Origin: Candidatus Dadabacteria bacterium
Lineage (GTDB): Bacteria; Desulfobacterota_D; UBA1144; Nemesobacterales; Nemesobacteraceae
DNA length: 64,000 bases
NCBI GenBank assembly: GCA_022827275.1
Contig: JAJDTG010000021.1
Location: forward strand, 21,197-85,196
Direction of reading: 5' to 3'
Position numbers and translations under genes: made by a program. Positions 49,994 to 59,900 of this stretch are shown piece after piece. The notes beneath the pieces were generated by a model. The model did no database searches and was not told the origin of the DNA. It saw only the letters and a list, made by a program, of their open reading frames with translations. Numbering within the stretch: position 1 is the stretch's first letter; each line of letters opens with the position of its first letter.

Positions 49994-50529
49994 TAGTCTA
50001 TTTCCTCTATGGATATGTGGCTGTTTGTGTAAATGCAGATTCCGGCCGCGATCTCAAGTGAGCGCTTGACTATCTCCAAGGCGGAGAGCTCCGAGTGCTT
50101 CACAAGCGCCAAGGCCGCCGCCTGGGCAAATGGGCCTCCCGAGCCTATGGCTATCACGCTTTCATCGGGCTCTATTATGTCTCCGCTTCCCGAGATTATG
50201 AGCATGGTCTCGGAGTTAGCGACTATCAGCAGGGCTTCGAGCCTCCTCAGGATTCTGTCTGTTCTCCATTCTTTTGCCAGCTCTACCGCGGCACGCTCGA
50301 GGCTTCCCCGGAATTCCTCCAGTTTTCCCTCGAACTTGTCAAAAAGCGTCATTGCGTCCGCCGTTGAGCCTGCGAATCCGGCGCAGATCTTCCCGCCGTA
50401 CATCTTCCTTATCTTGTTCGCTTTATGCTTTACCGCCGTGGCTCCCATGGTCACCTGGCCGTCGCCCCCCAAGGCCACCCGGTCGTCTTTTTTAACGCAT
50501 ATTATCGTGGTTCCGTGAAACTTGCTCAT
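49993..50529 (-). CDS. hslV: HslV peptidase
   Basis: [39 protein letters not shown]. Confidence 0.97.
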   Translation of the reverse strand: MSKFHGTTIICVKKDDRVALGGDGQVTMGATAVKHKANKIRKMYGGKICAGFAGSTADAMTLFDKFEGKLEEFRGSLERAAVELAKEWRTDRILRRLEALLIVANSETMLIISGSGDIIEPDESVIAIGSGGPFAQAAALALVKHSELSALEIVKRSLEIAAGICIYTNSHISIEEID

Positions 50530-50552
50530 AATTTTTTTTCCTTCCGTCGCCT

Positions 50553-51428
50553 TTAGGCATTTGGGTGGGTCTTGTCGTAAACCTCCATTATCCGCTCAAC
50601 CGAGAGATGGGTATACCTCTGGGTCGTCGAGAGACTCGCATGGCCGAGCATCTCCTGGATCGCCCGAAGGTCCGCCCCACCCGCAAGCAGGTGGGTGGCA
50701 AACGAGTGTCTCAGCACGTGGGGACTCACGTTTTTTGATATCCCCGATACTAGGCCATACTTCTTTATTATCCGCGCGAGGCTTCTCGTGGTTATTCCGC
50801 CTCCCCGGGAGTTAAGAAATATATGGTCGGATACGGGCTTCAGTGCCCCCCTTATATCAAGGTATTCCCCAAGGGCAGAAAGCGCCTTTGATCCCACGGG
50901 AACGATTCTTTCCTTGTTTCCCTTTCCGCGAACCCTTATTATCGCCTCTCCCATGCTGAGGTCGGCGAGAGTTGTCCCTGCGAGTTCGCTTACCCGGAGG
51001 CCGCTTGAGTAAAGAAGCTCAAGAATTGCCCTGTCGCGCACGCGAAGCGGGTTTTTCTCAGAATCCTTTACGTCGACGAGATTAAACACCTCGTCCACGC
51101 TTAAAAACACGGGGAGGTGCTTTTCCTTTTTAGGGGTGCGCACGAGTTTTGCGGGATTCTGAGTTGCGAGGCCTTTTCTTACCAGATACGAGAAAAAGGA
51201 TCTTATCGCCGATACTTTTCTCTCGACCGAAGAGGGGGAATTTTTTCCGTAGAGTGTTGAGACGTACGCGTTTATGGTTGCAATGTCCGCATCCTCGATT
51301 TTTTTCTCTTCTTTTAAGAGGAAATTGCGGAAATTCTCAAGGTCGCCCCTGTAGGCCTTTATGGTGTGTTCCGAGTAGTTTCTTTCGTCCGAGAGGTGCT
51401 TTATGAAGCTTTCGAGCAGTGCGTTCAT
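50553..51428 (-). CDS. xerC: Tyrosine recombinase XerC-type (housekeeping, next to hslVU)
   Basis: [63 protein letters not shown]. Confidence 0.92.
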   Translation of the reverse strand: MNALLESFIKHLSDERNYSEHTIKAYRGDLENFRNFLLKEEKKIEDADIATINAYVSTLYGKNSPSSVERKVSAIRSFFSYLVRKGLATQNPAKLVRTPKKEKHLPVFLSVDEVFNLVDVKDSEKNPLRVRDRAILELLYSSGLRVSELAGTTLADLSMGEAIIRVRGKGNKERIVPVGSKALSALGEYLDIRGALKPVSDHIFLNSRGGGITTRSLARIIKKYGLVSGISKNVSPHVLRHSFATHLLAGGADLRAIQEMLGHASLSTTQRYTHLSVERIMEVYDKTHPNA

Positions 51429-51544
51429 CTGTACTTCAAATATATACGCTCATTTGCTTTGGACAAGGGAACGGGAAGGCCTGACATGCGATTTAAGCCC
51501 GCTATCCGGATTCTGAATTCAGAGGCGTCTTAAATAGCTGCGGG

Positions 51545-52033
51545 TCATACGACTATACCTAAATCTTCGATCATCTCTATGAAATTGACGCAGGAAACTC
51601 CTTCTTCTTTGCATACCAGCGGAATTTTGTAATTCTTCTTTTTTTGGGGCTTTTATTTTTGCTGCCCTTCGAGGGTTACGACAATTTTATTTTCTATTTT
51701 TGCATACGCAATCAACGTGAGATCCTCCTGATCGACCCCTTTGGATTGATCCGTTATCTGATATCTTGCTTCCAGTTCCAGTGAAAGTTTCTTTGTTTCG
51801 TTGTCAATGGGCGTCTTAATAAAATGATTTTCTCCCAACCATATACTTAGGGGGTCTCGTTCCCTGCCTCGTCTTTCTTTCGGGACAATCTGGTCGTAGA
51901 TGGGCTTGATCAAGATAATGTTGTTTTGATGCGGAGCTACTTTTTCCCATAGCGACGGGAAAATATCAAAGGGATAATTTCTGTTCCAGCACTCTATAAA
52001 AATGTTGGCGTCCGTGCAGTATTTTCCGCTCAC
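51545..52033 (-). pseudogene. DUF4411 (PIN-like) toxin gene with in-frame premature TAA; probable GTG start at 52033
   Basis: SGKYCTDANIFIECWNRNYPFDIFPSLWEKVA...VVTLEGQQK* then, in the same frame, KPQKKKNYKIPLVCKEEGVSCVNFIEMIEDLGIVV* (stop at 51545). Confidence 0.82.
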
Positions 52034-53190
52034 AGTTCTTTCTCCAGCCGGAGGGCGTCCGATGCTTTTTTCAGGCCGAACAACCTGCATAATTTGTGAA
52101 GTCCGATTTCATTGCTGTGGTAAGCTTGGAACAGTGCTCTGGTATAAATATGACCGTACTGGTCAAGCACTTCATCCGGCCGGTTCCTGCCAAGAGGGGG
52201 ACTGCTTTCTTTGAGTTGTTTTTTCTGCTGTTCGTAGAGTTCTTGCAGTTCCGACTCAAGATTCTGATAAATGTCGGAACCGATTATTCCTAATTGTTTC
52301 ATCCGAACAAGGCAGGCGTAACTGCTCACCTTAAAAGACTCTGCTATCTTTTTGATATCATTAAGATCGTCTGCGCGCAGCTTCCGGGCGACGGCCCGAA
52401 ATTCTTTTGAAGGCATCAGCACGTTGGCGGCCAACTCGTCGCACCAGATTTCCGCATCCTGATCGCTGTCTCTCCAGTGAGCAATTTCGCTTTTTTTTCT
52501 CAGCAAATGACCTAGTTCGTGAATCAGAGAGAATGTCCGCGCTTTTTTTGCGTCAGAATTGTTGATAATGATGATCGGCAGGGTCGAATGATATATGGCG
52601 AGACCCCGGAACTGTCCCTCATCGACATGAGACCAACCTTTGTACTTGCTTGTGGTGAAAATGAAAATGCTCTTTTCTTCCAGTTTTTCTTTCCATTCCC
52701 GGAAATCGAGGTTCTCCCCCGCACATTTCAGCCAGTCCCGCACGTGCGCTGCGACGACAGGCGCGGGAGCTTCGGATTCCAGCACTGGCGGATTAAACGG
52801 TTCGACCGGTTCGTCCATGTCTTCCCGCAGTTCAAGAACCAGATCGCGTAATCTCTCTACCATGGCGGTTATGCGGCGTATGTCTGAATTGCTGAAAAAT
52901 TCTCCATACTTGTCCCTGAACTTGCGGAAAGAGAAGTTTCTGCTGAACCGGTACTGCTCCGGCAAGGATTCGGAAACGAACACCCATCTAGGTACTTTGT
53001 AAAGCTCGGCAAGGGTATCCAACTGATTAAAGGTAGGCTTATGACCTTCCTGTTCTATGGCAGCAATTTTCCCAACCCTTTTTTTCACATCGGAAAGGCT
53101 AAGACCGATTTGCTCCCGACATTTACGAAGAATTTCTGGATTAACGTTCTCTACTTTTGCCACCATAAGTTCATATCTCTGGCCGCTCAA
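52030..53190 (-). CDS. XRE-HTH + ImmA/IrrE-type zinc metallopeptidase (partner of DUF4411)
   Basis: N-terminal HTH (CREQIGLSLSDVKKRVGKIAAIEQEGHKPTFNQLDTLAELYKVP); FSLIHELGHLLRKKS; GTGA overlap with the DUF4411 gene. Confidence 0.92.
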   Translation of the reverse strand: MSGQRYELMVAKVENVNPEILRKCREQIGLSLSDVKKRVGKIAAIEQEGHKPTFNQLDTLAELYKVPRWVFVSESLPEQYRFSRNFSFRKFRDKYGEFFSNSDIRRITAMVERLRDLVLELREDMDEPVEPFNPPVLESEAPAPVVAAHVRDWLKCAGENLDFREWKEKLEEKSIFIFTTSKYKGWSHVDEGQFRGLAIYHSTLPIIIINNSDAKKARTFSLIHELGHLLRKKSEIAHWRDSDQDAEIWCDELAANVLMPSKEFRAVARKLRADDLNDIKKIAESFKVSSYACLVRMKQLGIIGSDIYQNLESELQELYEQQKKQLKESSPPLGRNRPDEVLDQYGHIYTRALFQAYHSNEIGLHKLCRLFGLKKASDALRLEKEL

Positions 53191-53503
53191 GTACGCAATT
53201 GCGGCAACAGTATTTTTTCCTGATCAAAGCGATCATTAAAAAATAACACGCAGGCAAGGAAAATTGAAGCGATTTCACAGCTCTGTGCGCATGGTAGAGT
53301 CGTTTCCGCTGACTTTAAAGGCATGGAAGCGCTCCGGGACCTGGCGGGAAATGATTTCGTCTGCGGTATCGCATGGGCCATCGGGACGGACAATGCGGGA
53401 AGCGGGAAAATTCGTTGCGTTATCTTGAAGGTGGTATTTTAGCACCGCCTTATTAATCATAAAAGGGATGCGGAATGATTTATGAATGCTATGCTTATGG
53501 CTC

Positions 53504-54610
53504 ATGCGATGGAACTGGCAACGGCCCGAGTGGCCCGATTTTACCTGCGAACCGGAACTTCTCGAGGGTCCAGAGCATGATTTTCTGCGCGAGACAGGCC
53601 TGCTTTTCGGGGTTTACGGGCGTCTTGACGAGTATGAGCGGAACCGGACCAAAGCGGAGATTCTAGGCGAAGAAGCCCTTAAGACTTCCGAGATCGAGGG
53701 GGAGTATCTTGACCATGAGAACTTGCGGTCGTCTCTTTTCCGGCATTTCGGCCTGCAGACGGACGGTCGTAAGGCGAGACCCGCCGAGACCGGTATCACC
53801 GATCTAATGGTCGACCTCTGCGACACTTGCGAAGATGCGCTTTCCCACGAGATGCTTTACCGCTGGCACAGGATGCTCACGCGCGGGCGTACCGACCTCA
53901 AATGCGTGGGCTGTTACCGCGAGCACGGGGTCGCGGTGGTCTCGGGACCTCTTCACAGGCGCAGGATTCATTTCGAAGCGCCTCCCCCGGAGCGGGTAAA
54001 GCGGGAAATGGATGGATTCGTCCACTGGTTTAACCGAAGTGCCCCGGGCGCCGCGGAACCGCTTCCGGCGCTGGCCCGGGCCGGCACGGCGCATCTTTAT
54101 TTCGAGTGCATTCACCCGTTTGAGGACGGAAACGGCCGCATCGGCCGGGCGGTGTCCGAAAAAGCCCTTGCCCAGTCACTCGGCCACCCCACGCTGATTG
54201 CGCTCGCCACCATGATCAGCAGGAACAGGGGCGCTTATTACGGGGCTCTCGGGGAGGCGAACACGGAAACCGAGATAACCGACTGGCTCTCCTATTTCGC
54301 CCGTACCGTGCTTGACGCGCTTGCCTATACGCGGACCTGCGTGGAATTTCTCGTGGAAAAAGCAAGTCTGCTTGAGCGTATGCGGGGAAAAATGAATCCG
54401 CGACAGGAAAAATGCCTGCTTCGGATGTTCAAGCAGGGCCCCGAGGGTTTTACCGGAGGCCTCAGTGCCGAGAACTATATAAGCATCACCGGGGCCGCGC
54501 GTCCGACCGCCGATCGCGACCTTTCGGACCTAGTTGCTAAAGGCGCGCTCGCAAGAACCGGGCAGCGCAAGTCCGCACGCTACCATCTGAATATCGATCT
54601 GCGGGTCTGA
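53504..54610 (+). CDS. Fic family AMPylase (DUF4172-type N-terminus), start probably 53504
   Basis: MRWNWQRPEWPDFTCEPELL; inhibitory-helix motif TSEIEG; HPFEDGNGRIGRAVSEKAL; C-terminal winged-helix-like region. Confidence 0.92.
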   Translation: MRWNWQRPEWPDFTCEPELLEGPEHDFLRETGLLFGVYGRLDEYERNRTKAEILGEEALKTSEIEGEYLDHENLRSSLFRHFGLQTDGRKARPAETGITDLMVDLCDTCEDALSHEMLYRWHRMLTRGRTDLKCVGCYREHGVAVVSGPLHRRRIHFEAPPPERVKREMDGFVHWFNRSAPGAAEPLPALARAGTAHLYFECIHPFEDGNGRIGRAVSEKALAQSLGHPTLIALATMISRNRGAYYGALGEANTETEITDWLSYFARTVLDALAYTRTCVEFLVEKASLLERMRGKMNPRQEKCLLRMFKQGPEGFTGGLSAENYISITGAARPTADRDLSDLVAKGALARTGQRKSARYHLNIDLRV

Positions 54611-54870
54611 AACTGGATTCGGAGTTCCAAGTTTTTTCGGTGATGCGGGCAGGAAGAAATATAGCCGGTCGCCTTCCATGGCAACCGGAAGATTCTTCGT
54701 CCGATCATTTCACTTGCGGGAAAACACCCGTTCAGATGCGACGGATAAGTTTTGTAAAAATAAAGGTTGCCTTTAGGAATCATAAAGACTGAATTTACAT
54801 ATTCGGAAGAAAAAGGCATGAGGTACAGGACACGTAGATTATCCGGGAGGTTTCTTCGATAATTTCCCGG

Positions 54871-56136
54871 CTAACTACGGGTGAGCCGACCTATGGCGTC
54901 GCCGATTAGCTTGATGTTGGTTCTGCTGACGTTGTGTTGCCGCGCGAGTGTCTTCCATTCTCCAAGGGCGTCTCGCGTGCTCTCGATGATCTGTGCGATC
55001 GTTTTGTTATCAAGGTTGGCTTTCTTTCCCAGGGCTCTTAGATTTTCAGACGAGGGATCTTTGCCTTCACCGAGCACTGTCGTGCTCTGCTGGCCGCCCG
55101 GGCCGGAAGAAAAAGTAATGTCGTAGGCGGGAGACAGTTTCCACTCGCCTTTAAAATCCATAACAAATGAGAAATTCTTCGCGTGATCATCGCGGTTGTG
55201 AGACATAACGTTAAAAACCGCGTGGCGGTACATTTTTTCGACTTCGCGCATATCGCGGGTCATTATCTCCGTTAACGCAAGCAGGTCTTCATAATCAAGA
55301 GACGGAATGCGGAAGTCCGAATGGAGCAGACCGCCGGCTGTATGGACATGCAGACGGGTCATCCCGCCTTCCGATTCTTTGCGGTCAAATCTCCTGGTGG
55401 TGAAATATCCCGGCCCATTTTTTGCCGGGAAAAGCCGGGTCTCGCTCATAAACACTCCCGCTTCCTTAGCCATAAGAGAGTAAACGTATTCAATGGCGCC
55501 AGCATCCGGGCCGTCTTGGGTGTTCGGGAACTTCACAAGCCAGGGAACGTAGCCCTTTCGTCTCTTATTGTCTTCACCATAGATGATTTGGCTGCCGCTC
55601 GGATTGACGCTGATCATCGCCTTGGGGCGTGCTCCCGCGGAGGACCCGCCCAGCGCCACCAGTTCTTCGAGCACGTCTTCAGCCGAGCCCCTCAGAACCT
55701 GCTCCGTTTTTAACGCCAGATCATCAATGTCAAGAGCATCGGAAGGTCTGTCGCCGCTGAGATCAGGCTCATAAACAAGCGCCCCCATGCCCGAGTGTCC
55801 CACATGGGCCAACCTGTCGAGAGCGGTCAGCTGACTGGGCGCTACCCCCTTTGACCTTGCGAGCCGATCAAGCAGCAGACGACCCCATCCATCGGGAAGA
55901 CTGTCATAAAAAACTCCGGGGAGACCCTCAAACAACATGGGATCAAGCGTCATAAGCCCAGATTCTGGCGGAAGATGCAGCGGCGAAATCCTAAGGCCGC
56001 GAAGAATCGGGGAGTGCTCGAAATATATCTTTTCCCTTTCCGCGGAGGCGAGCCTGCCGACCTGGATAGTAGAGCCTTCTCCGAAATCAAGGCTTACCGT
56101 TATCTGGGAGACGGGAGAGTAGTTCATTCCCGCCAC
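54871..56136 (-). CDS. hipA: HipA-family Ser/Thr kinase toxin
   Basis: GVFYDSLPDGWGRLLLDR, GGSSAGARPKAMIS, FTTRRFDR, MSHNRDDHAKNFSF, LSPAYDITFS. Confidence 0.93.
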   Translation of the reverse strand: MAGMNYSPVSQITVSLDFGEGSTIQVGRLASAEREKIYFEHSPILRGLRISPLHLPPESGLMTLDPMLFEGLPGVFYDSLPDGWGRLLLDRLARSKGVAPSQLTALDRLAHVGHSGMGALVYEPDLSGDRPSDALDIDDLALKTEQVLRGSAEDVLEELVALGGSSAGARPKAMISVNPSGSQIIYGEDNKRRKGYVPWLVKFPNTQDGPDAGAIEYVYSLMAKEAGVFMSETRLFPAKNGPGYFTTRRFDRKESEGGMTRLHVHTAGGLLHSDFRIPSLDYEDLLALTEIMTRDMREVEKMYRHAVFNVMSHNRDDHAKNFSFVMDFKGEWKLSPAYDITFSSGPGGQQSTTVLGEGKDPSSENLRALGKKANLDNKTIAQIIESTRDALGEWKTLARQHNVSRTNIKLIGDAIGRLTRS

Positions 56137-56435
56137 CCCTTCTTGCGGGGCGGTTTTTTCCTCTCCGCCTCAAGCACTTCGTCAATGGATGAGTACGTGC
56201 GGGCTGGCGGTTCGGTTGCCCCCACCACATCCTCAAGCGCGTCAAGAACCATGGCGATCTTAAGGAACGACTCAAGGGAGATAATTCCTTTCTGCTCGAA
56301 TTTCCGCAGGGTCGCGAGACTTACCCCCGAGCGTTTTGCCAAGCCCTGCTGCGTGAGCCCCGTGGCAAGGCGTCGGTTACGCATGTTCTCGGCAATTGCT
56401 CCCTGTGCTTTCGAGACTGTAAAGAATAATACCAT
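56124..56435 (-). CDS. hipB: HipB-like XRE antitoxin
   Basis: RLATGLTQQGLAKRSGVSLATLRKFEQKGIISLESFLKIAMVLDAL; overlaps hipA start. Confidence 0.88.
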   Translation of the reverse strand: MVLFFTVSKAQGAIAENMRNRRLATGLTQQGLAKRSGVSLATLRKFEQKGIISLESFLKIAMVLDALEDVVGATEPPARTYSSIDEVLEAERKKPPRKKGWRE

Positions 56436-56465
56436 GATATTAGTAGTAATTCTTTAAACTGATTG

Positions 56466-56485
56466 ACTAATATTATAATATTAGT
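56466..56485. promoter_or_regulatory. 20-bp perfect palindrome, candidate HipB operator
   Basis: ACTAATATTATAATATTAGT, about 30 bp upstream of hipB start at 56435; related half-site ATATTAGT at 56438-56445. Confidence 0.6.
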
Positions 56486-56918
56486 TTTGCTGCTTTTCAA
56501 ATGTTGGTTTTATAGGATCTCCAGGCAATTAAGACTATCTCAATTTCGCAATACAATCCGCCTTAAGCAGGACATGTCTTGTATCTATATCCTGACTTCC
56601 TGTTGGGTATTCATCACGGCGCTTGACCGAGAGTTAGTCCATGGAAGAAGCGTTAACCAAGCCGGGCAGCAAAGCCCGCAACGAGCGTGACGCACTTCCT
56701 GTCATGAAGTCCATTAGCATTGCTACGAAAGTTTGGTCCGAGACGGGGTAGGCATCATAACAAAATTCTAGTACTTACTGGTTTTGTCAAAAAACAAAGC
56801 TGGTGTACCTTATTCCCTTTCGTTTTTCTAATTCTAAAAGTTCAAGATACTGGTGATGTTAGGTAGCTGATGTAAGAAACAGGCTGACTATAAAGATTAA
56901 GACTGCGAGTAGATCAAG

Positions 56919-59900
56919 ATGACCGATTCCTTTTCTCCTGAAATCTTAATTCACGCCGAAATCGCGACAAAACTGAATTTTGCGGCTTACCAAAGTTCAT
57001 TTCCTTTGCTGCGGGATCTCAAAATCGAAAACACCGACTCCGGCAAGCACCTCGACAATCTTACCGTTAAGTTTCGCACCGACCCCCCTTTCGCAGGAGA
57101 AAAAACATGGAGAATAGATCGGGTTGCACCGCGGGAAATGGTGCTGGTAGAGGATATTGATCTCGGTGTTAGCAGTGAATTCCTGTCAAACCTTACCGAA
57201 TCTGTCCGCGGGTCGGTCTTGTTTCAGGTTGAAAAAGACGGATTAATCCTTGGCGAACTCTCAAAACCCATTGAACTGCTCGCATATAACGAGTGGGGCG
57301 GAGCCGGATTCATGCCGGAACTGCTTGCGGCATTTTCCACGCCGAACGACCCCTCGGTTGACAGAATTATCCGAAACGCGAGTGAAATACTGAGCCGGGC
57401 GGGGAAGGGAGCTCAAATTGACGGTTACGAATCCCGTAGCCGTGAGCGCGTGTGGGAAATTGCATCGGCCATCTACACTGCTATTGCCAATCTTAGTCTT
57501 TCCTATTCTGTTGCCCCCGCCAGCTTCGAGAGAAACGGGCAGAAAATCCGTCTTCCAAACCAGATTCTCAGTGCGGGGGTCGCTAATTGCTTGGATGCTT
57601 CTATGTTGTTTGCCTCGGCGCTTGAACAGGCAGGATTAAATCCCATGGTTGCCTTGCTTGAAGGCCATGCGATGGTCGGCGTCTGGCTTCAGCCTGAGGA
57701 ACTTTCCGATGTGTTTATAGAAGAAGCGGAAACACTTAGGAAGTCTGTTGACCTGAAAGAATTGCTGCTTATTGAAACGACATTTGTTGCAACTTCCCCA
57801 ATTCCCTCTTTCTCCATTGCCGTTTCCACTGCCAGAGAGACAATAGCTCCCGACCATGATGATACGTTCATCGTCGCGGTTGATGTTCACCGGGCACGGG
57901 CGCATAAAATCACTCCTCTCGGAATGGGAACAGAGGGCCTGGAGAGAAGAGACGGCCCCGCCCGGGCCACTTCACAAATAGAATTTGAGAGAGCGCCGCA
58001 ACTTCCCGATTTTGATATTGCAGGCTTGGAGGAGGAAGAAAAGCCCGAAACGCCCAGAGGACGACTCGAGCGTTGGCAAAGACGTCTTCTCGATCTTTCG
58101 CTCAGAAATCCCCTGCTAAATCATCGTTCAACAAAATCGAGCATCCAGATTGTCTGTCCGAGCCCGGGTCTACTTGAGGACAAGCTTGCCGACGGAGCCC
58201 GGATACGTATTGATCCCGTTCCCGAAACTCTTAAAGAAAACGGCAAAGCCGCAGTCCCGGAACAGTACGCCCTTGAGGAACTTGAGAAAAACCGGGTACT
58301 CGTTGATCTTTCAAAAGAAGATATTGACAAACGTACCGTCCAAATCTACCGCAGGACTCAGACTTCTCTTCAGGAAGGGGGTGCCAACACTCTTTACCTT
58401 GCTCTGGGATTTTTGCTCTGGAGAAGGAGTGAAAAAGACGGTCGTCGCTTTCGTGCTCCACTGATTCTTCTACCCGTTACGCTGGAGAGGAAATCCGTCC
58501 GAAGCGGAATCCGCATGCTCTCTCATGACGACGAAACGCGTTTTAACACGACTCTTCTCAGGATGTTGCACTCTGACTTTTCAATCGATATCGGGGGGCT
58601 TGACGGTGAATTGCCCCAAGATCAAAGTGGCGTCGACGTAAATAGCGTATGGGACCGGGTCCGCAGGGAAGTAAAGGATATGCCCGGATTTGAGGTTGTC
58701 GAGGATGTGTGCTTGGGTCACTTTTCCTTCTCCAAATATCTCATGTGGAAGGATCTTGTTGATCGTACCGATGCACTTCGTCAGAACTATGTGGTACAGC
58801 ACCTGATAGACACGCCGAACACTCCGTTTTCTTCTGGAATCAGTTTTGTCGAACCCTCTCGCCTTGACCGGGACTACGAACCTTCGGACCTGCTGACCGC
58901 CCTACCTGCCGACTCTTCCCAAGTGTCTGCGATCGCAACAGCAGAGAAAGGAAAGAATTTTATTATCATAGGTCCTCCCGGCACCGGAAAAAGCCAGACG
59001 ATTGCTAACATGATTACGCACTTCTTGGGAAAAAAGAAAACCGTACTTTTCGTTTCCGAAAAGACTGCCGCTCTGGAAGCTGTATATCGAAGATTGAAGA
59101 ACATAGGACTCGGTGATTTCTGCCTCGAACTCCATTCCAACAAGGCTAAAAAAGCCGAAGTATTGGAACAGTTGCAAAAGACTATGGATTTAAGTTGCGA
59201 CTCTCCGGGAAACTGGCGGCAGAAGGCCGACGATCTTAAAAAGCTTCGTAGTTCCCTCAACCTGTTTGCCGAACGGCTGCACATGGAACGCCGAAACGGT
59301 TTGACTCTTCATCGCGCGATGGGAGCAAGTTTGCGGGACCGGGAACTCGTGAAACGCGTCAGCTTCTCGTGGCCCTCGGCTGAGTATCATGACCGAAGCG
59401 CTCTTGAGCAGATGCGGAAGAGCGTTGAGAATCTGGCGGTTCGGGCGCGGGAGATTGACGGGATAGCTTCAGATGTCTTTGACCTTGTAAAGAAATCCGA
59501 GTGGTCTCCTCGGTGGGAAGCTGATGTCGTGCAGCAGGCTCAGGAGTTGTCCGAGGCTGCTGCGGCTGCGGAAGCTGCCCGTCATGCCCTTTGCGAGGCG
59601 GTTGGCATAGATCTGCCCGGCAACTCGGTCTCACGCCTCGAAACACTTGGAGAATTTGCGGTTCTGCTTACCGATTCTCATAAAGAACAAAACGCTCGTT
59701 TCGTCGGAACCGAAGGCCAAGGGCTTATAGAGGATATTAAGGAAGCGATCTTGAGGCTGAAAGCTTATTCCGAACATAAATCCGCTTTGAGTTGTCCCTA
59801 CAAGTCGTTTGCGTGGAGAGAACTTGATGGGGAGGAGATAGAGATGCTCTGGAAAGATGCCGGAGCAGCGTGGTGGCCGAAGAGCTTTTTTCTGCGCCGG

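Noticed and set aside
50553-51428. XerC-like tyrosine recombinase as the integrase of the right-hand accessory island
   Set aside because: xerC-hslV-hslU is a common housekeeping arrangement and the gene is collinear with hslVU; no att-like repeats or tRNA seen.
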